From Pseudocercospora fijiensis CIRAD86 (lineage: Eukaryota > Ascomycota > Dothideomycetes > Mycosphaerellales > Mycosphaerellaceae), in the NCBI RefSeq assembly GCF_000340215.1, contig NW_006921541.1, positions 3,321,527 through 3,385,526 on the forward strand: a stretch of 64,000 nt of DNA, read 5' to 3'. The notes under the pieces are model-generated. The model was not told where the DNA came from. It saw nothing but the letters and a program-made list of their open reading frames with translations, and made no database searches. Below, in pieces: positions 1 to 11,785 of this stretch (positions are counted from its first letter, which is position 1; the number at the start of each line of letters is the position of its first letter). The position numbers and the translations under genes are program-made.

Positions 1-347
1 GTTATAGATGTGTATATTTCCTATATTAGATATTAGGTAGCAGCGCTCTATAACAATCCGTCGTATACGTATATCTACCCGTAGTAAGGATTGCTTGTTT
101 TCTTTACAACTATACGTCGCATTTGAATATTATATATATAGAATAACTCAGAAATAGCAGGGCTATAACATATATGCATCAAATTATAGTATTCTACGCT
201 AGTTAGTAATCTTTTATTTTTATAAGGATAATACTATAGATTCAGCATATTTGTCCTTAGACCTTTGCTAGCGCAAGGAGGTTAGTATAGTTTAGTGTAT
301 AGGTATGTAGGTCTAGTCGCGTAGTAGTCCGATATAGAATAGTTAGA

Positions 348-410
348 GGTAGAAGGTAGAAGGTAGAAGGTAGAAGGTAGAAGGTAGAAGGTAGAAGGTA
401 GAAGGTAGAA
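348..410. repeat. 7-bp tandem repeat (GGTAGAA), nine copies
   Basis: Nine perfect head-to-tail copies of GGTAGAA, followed by decaying GGTAGTAAA-type units to about 437. It sits downstream of the recognisable copia reverse-transcriptase remnant. No function is suggested; it looks like a microsatellite grown inside a dead element. Confidence 0.95.
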
Positions 411-479
411 GGTAGTAAAGGTAGTAAAGGTAGTAGTTAGAAAGAGCCTACTACCTGCTATACTAAAAACCTCCTTACG

Positions 480-948
480 CTTAAACAGCAAGAGGCTGAA
501 ACGGAGATAGGGTCTGTTAATGTCTAGTTCTAGAAATGTAGCCTTAATATCTACTTAATATCTAACCTAGCTAAAAGTAGCTAAAAGTCCTAAGTAGAAT
601 CTGCTTATTGCAGCTCTTAGGGTTAGAGTAAAGGTTTCTTCGAAGTTAACACCTTTCCTCTAGGTAAACCCCTTAGCTATATATCTCGCCTTAAACTTCT
701 TAGTAGAACTATTAGGCAAGCGCTTAATCTTCTAGACCTATTTGCTTAATATTAGTTTTCTTCCTTTTAGGAGTTTATTAGTAGAGATCTATTTAAGAAT
801 ACCTATTTTATCTAAAGACTTAAGTTCTTTAGTAATAGCTTCCCTCTAAAGCTTAGTATCTATACTATTTAGTGCTTCCTAGAGTGTAGATAGTTTACCC
901 TCCCCTAGCTTCTTAGCCTTCTTCTTTAGGAATCTCCTTAGAGCAGCA
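480..948 (-). pseudogene. Ty1/copia reverse transcriptase remnant (left part of split element)
   Basis: Read on the minus strand, the stretch encodes the N-terminal part of a copia-type reverse transcriptase. The K-W-V-(F)-K-I-K-R-L-P block is followed by K-A-R-Y-I-A-K-G-F and a degenerate D-I-K-x-x-F-L region. Trp and Gln codons are stops, as expected after RIP. The upstream part of the same element (integrase, gag) continues at 8150 beyond the inserted gypsy element. Similarity to copia fades at about 480, and positions 1-480 hold nothing I can assign apart from the 7-bp repeat. Confidence 0.75.
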
Positions 949-953
949 TTAAG

Positions 954-1150
954 TGTTAGGACTAAAGAGGTTACACGTGATTAGTATGTGACTAGGCTCG
1001 AGTGAAGCTAGGGTCTTAATGCCTCAGGCAGGGCTTGGCGCTTAGCGTTAGGCTAACTAGCCTACCTTCCTCCCTCTCCTCTTAGATTCTTATTAAATAC
1101 TACCTGTACCTACTACTACCCTATCTACCTACTAATAGACCCTTCTTATA
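954..1150 (+). repeat. 5' LTR of the gypsy element
   Basis: Pairs with 7948-8144. Over 197 aligned bases I count 14 differences, all transitions; 11 fall in CpA/TpG contexts, two in one CpG, one in CpC. No transversions or gaps were seen. This is the RIP pattern, so divergence cannot be used as a clock for insertion age. Confidence 0.93.
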
Positions 1151-1649
1151 TAGTATTCGATCTACCCTTTAAGGGCAGTAGCTAGATAGTCCTTATTTTA
1201 AGCTTTTAGCGGTATAGCTACAAATAAGACTAATCTAACTATATTGCGCCCGAAGAACGGGACCTATACGTACTATTCTATCGAAACAACTGTACCAATC
1301 ATTAAGCAAGGCCTTCTATACGGCCTATTACACTGAGTTAAGCATACTAAGCCGATACCTACTAACTCCGCTACATCCGTATCTTAGGGGCTAATAATAC
1401 ATTATTAGTATCGCCCCTTATAATAGCCGGTTTATTACGAAACAACAACCGTGCTACCGCTAGCAGCGCTAGCAACGACAATGCTAGTAGCACAGTGCCT
1501 GCTAAAGTGCCTACTAAAGTGCCTACTAGAGCACCTGCTAAAGTGCCTCCTACTAAAGAGCCTACTACTAGGCCTGCCGAAGAACCTATAATTCTAGGTA
1601 ACGACCTAGAGTTGCCTATTAACGACATTCTTAGCAATATTGTCAACCG

Positions 1650-2790
1650 TCGATATAGCTAACTAGCCTTTAGCCCTTAACTATTAGGGAGACTTTAAGA
1701 AGCTACTTAAAACAGGCTTACTACCCTACATTAAGAACAATAGCTAAAGGATAATCTCCTCGAGCTCCGTCGCCTTTAGGAAGCCCCGATAGCAAAACTA
1801 ATAGCGGGACCTTCTTTACTACCTATCTAAAAGAAGGATGCTAAACTTAAGGACTATACCGTATTTAATAGCTCTAGTCGAAAGCAGTACAACGACTACA
1901 TTCGCGACTGTAAACTTAACTAGCGCAACGCACCGAGAGCGCTACTAGACGACTATTCCTTAGTCGTACACGCTATATAGTACATTAATAGCGACCTAAA
2001 GCGTATATAGGATAACCATTTTAACTCCCTTAACGATTAGACCGCTGTTTAGTAGCAGACCTACAAAACCATTATACTAGACACCCTTAGAAACCCTATA
2101 CTAAGGCAACAATATACTTAGGATTAGTACCTTCGAGCTAAGTAAAAGACTGATCAATCGGCCTGCTTATTCGAGGCCTATTTAAAAACCCTTAAAGACG
2201 ACCTTCCGCCTAAGACTAATTCTATACAGATCTCCGAGATACGCCTAAAACCTAGATAGGAGCTTATCCTCGAATTAGACCGTCGCCGTGTGTTCGAACA
2301 AGCTAATCTAATACGCATTCAATTTATAGTCGAAGTAGAAACAGCCGAACGGGCTGTTTAGCTCTAACAACGACTAGAATTAAGGATCCGACTAACTAGT
2401 ACTAACTGTAGCAACCGTAGTAGCCGCGGAGGAAACTAAGGTTCCTACTATAACAACAATACTAACAATAGGAACAGTAACGACTGTAGAAGAGGCCGTA
2501 GCCGGCGGCTATATAGAGGAGGCCGCGATAGGGGCCGTAGAAGGGGCTCGTATCCCTACAATACTAACCGCTCGACTAATAATAGCAGTAACAATAGCTA
2601 CGGTAACAATCTCCCGACCGGATTGAAGTGCTTCAATTGTAATAGCACTAGCTATCTACTAGGCCAATGCGACAAACCTAAGGACTAGGCCCGAATTGAC
2701 CGTACTTCCGCTAAGTATAGGAAACACCTTTTAGCCGCTAATACTACCCTAGTCGGCTCTTTTAATTAGTCGAAAAAAGAGTAAGCGCCG
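1650..2790 (+). pseudogene. gag remnant of the gypsy element
   Basis: Frame 1 carries a gag-like protein ending in a CCHC zinc knuckle at 2629-2670 with spacing C-x2-C-x4-Y-x4-C: the histidine is Tyr (TAT), explained by CAT to TAT. A basic RNA-binding region rich in Arg, Gly and Asn precedes it (about 2400-2590). The pol frame downstream is offset by one base; a run of six A at 2773-2778 lies in the transition zone, but its register does not match a canonical -1 slippery heptamer in the gag frame. Confidence 0.75.
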
Positions 2791-2839
2791 CACTAACTGT
2801 TAGCCTTATACGGCGTAAGACTATCGACATTATACTAGC

Positions 2840-5800
2840 TATAATACGCTCCTGCCTTATATAGGATACGAAGGGCACTACCTATCAAACTAAGGTTATA
2901 CTAGATCTAGGAAATTCAGTTAGTGCCCTTATTAGCCATCGCCTAGCTAAGCAATTAGACCTTCGACAACTGCCGAAGACTAACCTGCTAACCCTTACTT
3001 AGTTTAATAACGCTCGGCACTTGACCTATAGAGCCTACTATATTCCTATAGCTCTAAAGGACGACTTCGGAAATGAACGCCTACTAGACTTTACTGCCTA
3101 CGCAGTAAATATAGACAACCTGTATAGGGGAGCTACTATTGTTATTAGCAACCCTGTTCTTAAGTACTACGCTATAGCTATAGACCTAGGCCTTTAGAAG
3201 TGGCGATTTAGAATCGCTAGGAAAGAGGACATTAAACACATTAATATTAGCGAGTGCCCTAACGATATTAGGGTCCTGTTTATTAGCAACCTAACACCTG
3301 CCTTAGCTAATCCGATAGCTAATCTTCTCGGTAGAGATAACGATAAACCTATACCCCCTAATAGTATAGACCCTAATTAGCTCTCTCGTATACTAGTGCC
3401 TATTCGAGAAACCTACATTAATGTATTTAAACACCACCTAGCATCGACATTACCTATATTCAAAGAGACGGATTATAAGATTAATATTATAGAGGGCAAG
3501 GAGGTTCCTTTTAGCCCCCTCTATAACCTTAGTAAACGAGAGCTTGCTATACTGCGTAAGTACCTAGAGGAAAACCTAGCTAATAGTCGAATCCGATACA
3601 GTAATAGCCCTACTAGTATACCTATCCTGTTCGTGCTAAAGAAGGATAGCGGCCTACGTTTATATATTAATTATAGAGGGCTCAACGCTGTTACTATTAA
3701 AGACCGCTATCTACTCCCGCTTATTAATAAGACCCTCGACCGCCTTTCTAGTACCTACTACTATACTATACTAGACATTAAGGATGCGTACTATCGCATC
3801 TGTATCCGTAAGGGCGATAAATAGAAGACAGCCTTTCGCACTCGTTATAGCTATTTCGAGTATTTAGTTATGCTATTTAGGCTAGCGAACGCCCCTATAA
3901 CATTCTAATCCTATATTAATCGGGCCCTATTAGGCCTATTAGATTACCTCTATATAGTTTACCTAGATAACATCTTAGTTTACACATACTTACCTAATAT
4001 TACGGAGTACTAGGCTATAGTCCGCAAGGTCCTCGACCGCCTACGGGCCTATAGACTATATTGCAAGCCTTCTAAATGTACCTTCGCTGCTAAGGAGGTA
4101 GCCTTCCTTAGTTTTATCGTATTAACTAATAGTATTAAGGCTAATCCTAATCGGATCAAAACAATTACTAAATAGCCTGTTCCTACGTCTATTAAGGAGC
4201 TTTAATCGTTCCTAGGTTTTACTAACTTCTACCGTCGGTTTATTAAGGGTTATTCGAGGCATGTAATACTACTAACTAAGCTTACTAAAACTAAGGCAAA
4301 CCCTTCTAGAGAGTTTAGGTGGACTAACAAAACACAAGCCGCTTTTAACGGTCTAAAGCAACGCTTTACTAAAGTCCCCTTATTGCGCTATTTCGTGCTA
4401 AGTAAGCAGATCCGAATTGAGACTAACGCTTTACAGTTCGCTGTATTAGCTATTATGTCACAACAGGCTAACGACACCTATTAGCACCCGATTGCCTTCT
4501 TTTTACGGAAGATAATCGATACTAAGCGTCGCTACGAGACCTACGAGCAAGAGCTCTTAGCTATTGTCGAAGCCTTTAAGTATTAGCGCTACTATCTTAA
4601 TAGTACTTAGCACACAATTCAGGTCTATACAGACTATAACAACCTCCGTAGCATTACTAAGGTTACTAGGGTTATAGGTCGACAGGCTAGATAGGCCGTC
4701 TACCTCGCTAGGTTTGATTTTAATATATTATATCGGCTAGGCGTAAGCAACCCTGCTAATAGCCTATCGAGGCGACCTAATTACGACAGCGAGACCTAAC
4801 ACATTAATTCTTTGTTTCCAACCCTGCAGTATAAGATTGCTATAGCCCGTGTTGTTAATAAGTAAGCGCAGGATAAGCGGACTTCCGGACCCTGCGGCGA
4901 TAATAAATACTATAGCGGAGTTGTCGTTCTTCTAGTGCACGTTAAGAAGGACGTAGATCGCTCGAGCTATAATAACTCGATTAAAGATATTGCTATCTAT
5001 AGCGATAGTACTATAGAAGAGGTTGTAGTAGTTCCGGCTGCTAGTGCTATTAGATACATATAATACGTACCTCGTTCGACAGCGAGGGTGCTATTAAATA
5101 ACCTTACAAATAGGGATAGTTAATCGTTTATAGATAAGCTGTTACATGCTTAGTAGAGGGACGCCTTTGCTATCGAGCGCATTAATAAGCTTGTAAGTAG
5201 ACGGGCGACTCGATCTAGTAAGAGTAATAACAATTAGTCGATCGACGACAAAGGTTACTTAAAATTCAAGGGCAGATACTATGTCCCCGCTAAACAATCG
5301 ATTAGACAAGAGCTATTAAAGAGGCACTATAATAGTGAACTCGCTAGTTACTATAGTATAGAGAGGTCGCACGAGTTACTGTCGCGCATATACTACTAGC
5401 TAAATAGTAAGCGGTATATAAAGGAGTATGTATAGACCTATATAGTATACTAGCGAGTTAAAGTACTAAAGCACTTACTATTTAGCGAGTTGTCTTCACT
5501 TCCTGTTCCTAGGAAGCCATTTGCTAAGCTTATAATAGACTTTATTATAGGCCTTCCTCCTACTAAGCGTAGGGGCAGCAAGGATGTATATAATGCTATC
5601 CTTATTGTAGTAGATCGATTTACTAAAGGCGCTCGATATATCCCGGCGCGCAAGGATTAGACTACTATTAATATAGTAGAGGCGCTATAGACTAACATCT
5701 TCTACACCTATTAGGGAACCCCTAAGGGGATCGTGTCCGATCGTAGATCGACACTGACGTCTTACTATTAGAGCGAGATTTGCTTGTAGCTAAGACTGAA

Positions 5801-6664
5801 GCATCGGCTATTAATAGCCTTCTATCTATAGACTAACGGTCAAACAGAGAGGCGGAATGCTACCCTATAGTAGTACCTACGCAGTTACATTAACGAGAAC
5901 CCTAACGACTAGGTAAACCTCCTACAACTAGCTGAATTCGTGTATAATAACAGTGTCTACTCATCGACTAAGGTATTACTATACATAGCTATAATAGGCT
6001 AGAACGCTACTATACTACAAGACCTACTATCGCTCGAGGCCGAGCGTAAGGAAAGGGAAGCGCGTCAAGTACCGGAGACACTAGCGGCAATAGAACGTGT
6101 CTAGAAGATGCGAGAAATCTATACTAAGATAGCCGAGAAGTTAACAAGGGCTTAAGAGTACCAAAAGACCTACTACGACAAGCACTATACGCCGATAACC
6201 TTCAAACAAGGCGATATAGTTATACTAAGTATAAAGAACCTCCGCATCCGCAAACACCTATTACCTAATAGCAAAATAAGGCCCAAGCTCGCACTAAGAT
6301 ATATCGGCCTATTTTACATTCGAGAGGCTAAGGGCATATAGGCCTATTAGTTGTAGCTCCTACCTTATTATACTATCTATAACACCTTCTATATATCCCT
6401 CCTTAAGCCGTACTACCTGCGCAAAGGGGATAAAGCCCCTATAGAACACGAAGACATATTAGCGGATAGTAAGGAGCTATAGTCTATAGAACGTATCCTA
6501 TAGCATCGCACTAGACAAGGCAAGAAGGAGTACCTACTAAGATAGCAAGGCTATTTACCTAAATAGGACTCGTAGGAAGCTAAAGACTCTTTTAAAGACA
6601 TAACTAAGTTGTTAGATAAGTATTAGACTAGCGTAAAGAACAAGAAGAAAGCTAAGGGCCTATA
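2840..6664 (+). pseudogene. pol remnant: protease, RT, RNase H, integrase, chromodomain
   Basis: One frame runs through the whole segment with stops but no visible frameshift. An aspartic-protease-like segment lies near 2901, followed by the RT core (Y-I-N-Y-R-G-L-N and L-D-I-K-D-A-Y, 3660-3790). RNase H comes around 4390-4780, with integrase from about 5300 to 6100. The terminal chromodomain (about 6474-6570) has four expected Trp positions read as TAG. The RT open stretch 3396-3824 ends exactly where the family has Trp (G-D-K-stop-K-T-A-F). A further stop at about 3907 replaces a conserved Gln (TAA for CAA). The chromodomain classes it as a chromovirus. Confidence 0.88.
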
Positions 6665-7947
6665 ATGTTACTAGAAAGGCCTAGGAACAATGCTACCCCC
6701 GGGGTGCTATTAAGTTAACTAATTAGAGGCAAGCAATTGTTAGCAAAGGACAATAAGACTATACTACGATAACGGACGCGCAACGAGTACTAACGAGCGC
6801 ACTATTACTATTAACTAATCGCCTACTCTTTTAAGGAATCTACCTCTTTACTAGCGCACCCTATAAGACCCTCCTCTTAGCGCCCCTCTTGTTTCTACGT
6901 CCTATCGAGGCCTAAGGCCTAGGCAGTCGATAGAGGCGGCGCGCGCGCGTAGGCGAATAGTATTAGTAATAATAATAGTAACGATAGCGTTATACTTATA
7001 CTAAAGGGCGACACGGCCGGCGTAACTATATTAGTAACAGTATTACGGAGTGCGTTATTAGTCGAAGAAGGAAATTAGAAGAAGGTAAAGTTAGCGCTAA
7101 GACGACTAGCGCTGCTATTGTTAACATTACTTACTATTGCCGCCGCGCCTACAGACACAACCTTACCTACACTACGAGCCTAAGGTACCTTTAATTAAAA
7201 CTTTGATTAAAAGCTTTAAGCCTATTAAAGGTTCGATTAAAAACTTTAAGGCTAAATCAAAACTTTAACTAAGTTAAAAGATTGAGCGACTAATAGACTA
7301 ACTAAGGGCAAAAACTATAGAGCTAAGCTAGCTAGGGTCGATCTTGCGGATAATAGGTTACTCCTCGATCTATCTAACCCTTTAAGCGAGGCGAACCTCT
7401 ACTACTGCACTTATAATAGCCTTTACCTATAGAAACTAGACGAGCTGTGTTTTTCCTAAAAAGATAAGATAAGATCGACAATTGAAGGCTACTAAACCTA
7501 ACTAATTAGGGCTAGCGAAACTACGAATAATAAGAACAATAACCCTCGGAAGCGAACAACCCCTCGGAAGCGGACATTGCTAGGTCTTTTAAGAGTAGAC
7601 GCAAAGAACTCGATACGACGTTACTTAGAACGGAGGCAGTGCTACAATACCTCGTACGTCTACCTATTATAGTAGGGAAGACGCGCTCGTATTATAATTA
7701 GTCGAAGGCCTTCAATTCTTATAGATATATATCGCTTTATAGTTTATTATATATAGAGATAGCGCAGTTAGAGTTGTATATTGTGTTGTTTAGAGGTAAG
7801 GTTTGATATAGTTACATAATTAGGTAGTTAAGTGTTTAATTTAGCGCGGACTAAGAAGCTTGCTAGACCTATTAAGTTAGTAGCGACAGAGGTTAAGAAT
7901 AGAATATAGACCGGCTACGAGGGCGCGGCCTTTGGAAGGGAAGCGTA
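6665..7947 (+). other. Non-coding internal 3' region of the gypsy element
   Basis: About 1.28 kb between the end of pol and the right LTR with no recognisable product in any frame. It contains short AT-rich internal repeats near 7190-7285 built on a TTAAAACTTT-like motif. This is long for a chromovirus 3' region, so an extra lost ORF or captured DNA is possible, but nothing in the sequence shows which. Confidence 0.5.
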
Positions 7948-8144
7948 TATTAGGACTAAAGAGGTTACACGTGATTGGTATATAACTAGGCTCGAGTAAA
8001 GCTAGGGTCTTAATGCCTTAGGTAGGGCTTGGCGCTTAGCGTTAGGCTAACTAGCCTGCCTTCCTCCCTCTCCTCTTAGATCCTTATCGAATACTACCTA
8101 TACCTACTACTACCCTATCTACCTGCTAATAGACCCTTCTTACA
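7948..8144 (+). repeat. 3' LTR of the gypsy element
   Basis: Equal in length to the 5' LTR and followed immediately by the TTAAG target duplication (8145-8149). It retains the terminal CA that the 5' copy has lost. Confidence 0.93.
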
Positions 8145-8149
8145 TTAAG

Positions 8150-11100
8150 GACCCTAGCTATATTGCTATAGTTAGGTCTCCTTATTTGCCTACCCCTTAA
8201 GGATGTTATAGGGGGTATATCTATAAGGTCTAAGTACCTTAGCTTTATTATAGGAGCTGCTAGTAGTAAGGCACTTCTTAGTCTCTTTTGTCCTACTAGC
8301 TAGTTCAGTTAGTATACGACTAGCCTTATTACAACTTCCTAAAATGCTAGTAGTAAGGCGGCTCTTAGCCTCTTCTAACCTACTAACTAGTTAGGTTAGT
8401 ATATTATTAGTGTATCCTTATTATTAGGGGCATTAGGTGTATTAGGGGCATTAAGGGCCTGTAGCTCTCTAGCTAGGCTTTCTAGATTAACTCGCTCCCC
8501 CTAAAGAGATATTAGCTCCCCCGAAGGCCCCGAGGGTATTTAAAACGGCTCTTTAGTGCTTCTAGAAGGAACAGGTTTATTAACTAGCCGCTAGTTATAC
8601 TAGGCTTACTCAATATTAGGTAGGAATCCTAAAGCCACTCTAGATTTACTAGGGTTAATTCCTAACTAAGAATGCTTAATAACTTAAATATAGGGAGGGG
8701 CTAGATTCACTTTTCTACCTTTATCCCCGTAGGTCTAATCTTTATTAAAGGTAATATAATAGGAGAATTTAATCTTATACTGCTAAAGTCCCTTGCTATA
8801 GTTAAACTAAGGCCTCTAGAGGAGGTAGTTTGTCGAAGAGTGATTCTAGAATCCAATACTCTAGTAGATTAGTACTTTTAATATAAACTTTGCGCCTCTT
8901 AGCCTTTCTTCTTTGCTAATATGCTTATATACCTTATAACTAAATCTCCTAACTCTAGACAGATCTACTAGGGTTCCCCCTTACTTTAGATCCCTTTCGA
9001 GATAGACTAGAGGAACTTCCTTAGTTGTTAGATTAGCTAGTCTATTAGTTAAGTGCATAGAGTGCTTAATAGCATAGCTCTATAGCTCTTATAGTAAACC
9101 TATATCAATAAGCATAGCCTTAGCCTTAGTTAGGATAGTCTTATTAGATAACTCTATAATGCTATTTTGTTTAGGTATATAGGGGCTTAAGAAATCCTAC
9201 CTATACCCCTTGATTTTAGCAGCCTTTTAAAGGTACTTGTTGTTAAACTAGCCCCTATTGTCTAAGAACCAGATCTTTAGTCTTTTGCTAAACTAATTAG
9301 ACTATAAGTTTATCTATTTCTCTATTAGAGCGGGACTATTTTTTAGGTCTAGGGTCTTATTATCCTATCTGTGCCTTGTCTTTGTATAAGTTAGTAGGTA
9401 CAAGTAGCGGTTCCTATAGATGTCTAGAGGTATTATTAGTCTAACAATGTTAATATAGATTTCATCTAGAGCTTAAACTAGAGTCCTTCTTACAATCCTT
9501 AAGACTATCCTCTAAGACCTTACAAGCTTATAGGCTTTATAGTGCCCTAATTTAGTAGTATTAATATAGTTAATGCTAAGACAATCTTAGTAGGTTTTAG
9601 TTGCATTTAGTATCTTGCTTCTAATATAGCTAAGTCTCTAATGTACTCTAACAGTATCTGCCTTTAGTTAGGCAACTGCTAGTATTATAGCTAGCTAGCT
9701 CTTAGGAGGAACAATCCTAATATACTTTAAGACTATTATAACATTGTTAATCTTAGCCTCTCTAATAACATTGCTATCCTTTCTTTAGATAGTTATAGTT
9801 GGCCTATATAGGAAGTATCTAGATTTCCTATAGATCCTCTCTACTAAGATTAGATTTATATTAGAGTTAGGTAAGTATAATACTTCTCTAAGTACTATCT
9901 TTGTGGTTTTGCCTTTCTAGTAGAATTTAAGGTAAATATCCCTAATTATTCTATAGCTTCCTTTGCCTAAAGTAAGGCTAAACTTAGCAGGTAAATTAAG
10001 GTACCTAAGGTTATAGAACTAGTCCTTATTATTGAATATATAGTATAATATACTAGTGTCCTAGATTTTAATTGCTTTGTCTAGGTTCTTAGGGGATGCT
10101 AATGCAATAGGAGTTGGAATTTGATTAACTAGGGTTAGTGCGATATAAGCCCCTAAAGCCTAGTCTTCTAAGTTAGAATCTAATTCGCACTTATCGTTAT
10201 TATCGCTGCTATTATCTTTTCTAGCAGCTATAGCTTTGTTCTTAAACTTAGATTTATCCTTATCTTTTAATTTAGACTTATCTTTATCTTTTAACTTTTT
10301 CTTTAACTTGTCCTTGTCCTTAGATAGCTTTCTATTAGGATATTGTTTCTAGTACTTTGCATTAGTATGCTTATGCTTGCAGTGCTAATACTACTTATTA
10401 TTATCCCTAACCTCGATATTAGAAACAACTGTAAAGGCTTTACCTTATTGCTAGTTCTATAACCTTAGAGGCTTTTCCTTCCTAAGGGATATAATTATTG
10501 CTTCGAGAGTCTAGCTAGTCCCTTCTAGTTTGTTATTGTGCCCCCAGCTTCTAAGCTATTTATAGTACTAAAGACTATTAATAAAGAGCATCCTAATTAT
10601 TATATCTAGGATTTTAATATCCTTAGACTTAACCCCGTATACCCTTTTAAACTGCTTAGTAGCTGTTTTGTGCTTCTATACCTACGCTTAGAAGTCTTTG
10701 TAGTACTTAAGGGTGCCATTAGATGTTGCTTGCTTAAGAGTAACTGTTCTGAAATCCTTTGGGGTATTATAGATATCTACTATAATAATTAGTTAGTATA
10801 TAGCTGCTATAGTCTCGTAGTAGTCCCTAGTAGTCTTCTACGTAATTATACTTCTAAAATTAGGTCTTAGATCTAGTAAGATTATCTCAACTAGAATACC
10901 TATAGCAATACTATCCTTCTCTATAAACTCTCTTAGGGCTTTATTAAAATCCGAATTATTAGCGTAGTCGATTCGGAGAGGTTTATAGTATAGCTTTGCC
11001 TATTTCAAGTTATAAAGTATATATCTATATACTTTCTCCTTTAGTAGCTCTTTCTAAAGGATCTGTCTCTATAATAAAAAGTTAGTCGTCCTCGTAAGGA

Positions 11101-11250
11101 TACGATTTTCCTTAATACTTTTTACGGATTCTTTAGTATCGGCTATACTGCTAAGCTCTTTCTTAGCTCGCTTAGCTTATAGGTGCTAACTATTGTTTAG
11201 ATCTGATTTAGTGCTGGGTGTAGGGTAGCCCTATTTCGGTTGTTAACTCT
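8150..11250 (-). pseudogene. Ty1/copia remnant (integrase and gag part of split element)
   Basis: On the minus strand, gag ends in a CCHC-like knuckle near 10345-10400 (second-strand codons for x-W-H-C-K-H-K-H, with flanking Cys read as Tyr), followed by a Lys/Asp-rich linker (about 10220-10330). Integrase lies about 8950-9500: residues resembling R-Y-x-x-L-L-T-x-T-K and D-N-R-G-x-F precede a S-P-Y-I-P-K-Q-N-S block. Many Trp and Gln codons are stops. The reading continues at 948 and below across the inserted gypsy element, making one copia copy cut in two. LTRs were not identified; the right limit is approximate. Confidence 0.72.
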
Positions 11251-11785
11251 AGAGGTACTACTTAATCTATAGCTAGTAGAATTAGCTTCAAACTAGTATC
11301 TCTATAATAACAATTCGTCTATATTAGTTAGGATAGGTAAGCGTATACGCCGGGCTTATAACCTATTGTAATTAAGCTAAGTAGAACAAGTTATTAATTA
11401 ATTAACTATAGAATTGCATAGGGAAAGGAATCAAGTTCTATCTAAGCTAGAGACTATATATATTACTAGGAAATTAGGCCTTAGCACTTAGTAGTGCTAA
11501 CTGATCCACTAATCCCGGCTAATCTATAATACGAAGAAGGATGCAGATAAACTTCGTTTAACGTATATAAGGAGGACTTCGTAATACTACCCTCTTCGTT
11601 AGCGTAGTAGGAAGGGCCGCTGCTAGCTGTTTCCGATAGACGCTAAACGATTAGTAGTTAGTTTAGCATTGATTAGAAAGCGGCAACCTCCGCGAACCTC
11701 GATAAGCAATACCTCCTATAGTCGCAAATGCGACTATACTATTTAATTTTATTAACCGGCTATATACTACTATAATAGCGACAAA
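11251..11785. other. Intervening AT-rich repeat DNA
   Basis: RIP-like composition. It should contain the copia 5' end and the left flank of the pogo-like element, but I found neither a convincing LTR nor a terminal inverted repeat. Confidence 0.4.

Larger units (their letters stand above)
954..8144 (+). mobile_element. Complete RIP-degraded Ty3/gypsy chromovirus-type LTR retrotransposon
   Basis: Two 197-bp direct repeats (954-1150 and 7948-8144) bound an internal region encoding gag with a zinc knuckle, protease, reverse transcriptase/RNase H, integrase and a C-terminal chromodomain, in that order. The 5-bp target duplication TTAAG lies at 949-953 and 8145-8149. The LTR ends imply an ancestral TG...CA: the left copy has TG..TA and the right TA..CA. 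The base after the left LTR begins TAG, consistent with a mutated TGG primer-binding site, and a purine run (GGAAGGGAAG, 7934-7943) precedes the right LTR. The frame is kept through pol with only nonsense changes, so this is a RIP-killed element rather than an indel-decayed one. It is inserted in a copia element. Confidence 0.93.

Noticed and set aside
348..437. CRISPR-like array
   Set aside because: Units are 7-bp head-to-tail repeats without spacers, in a eukaryotic genome; a microsatellite.
2773..2782. A-rich slippery site for gag-pol frameshifting
   Set aside because: The six A are not in the register needed for a canonical -1 heptamer in the gag frame, and the local sequence is RIP-altered.
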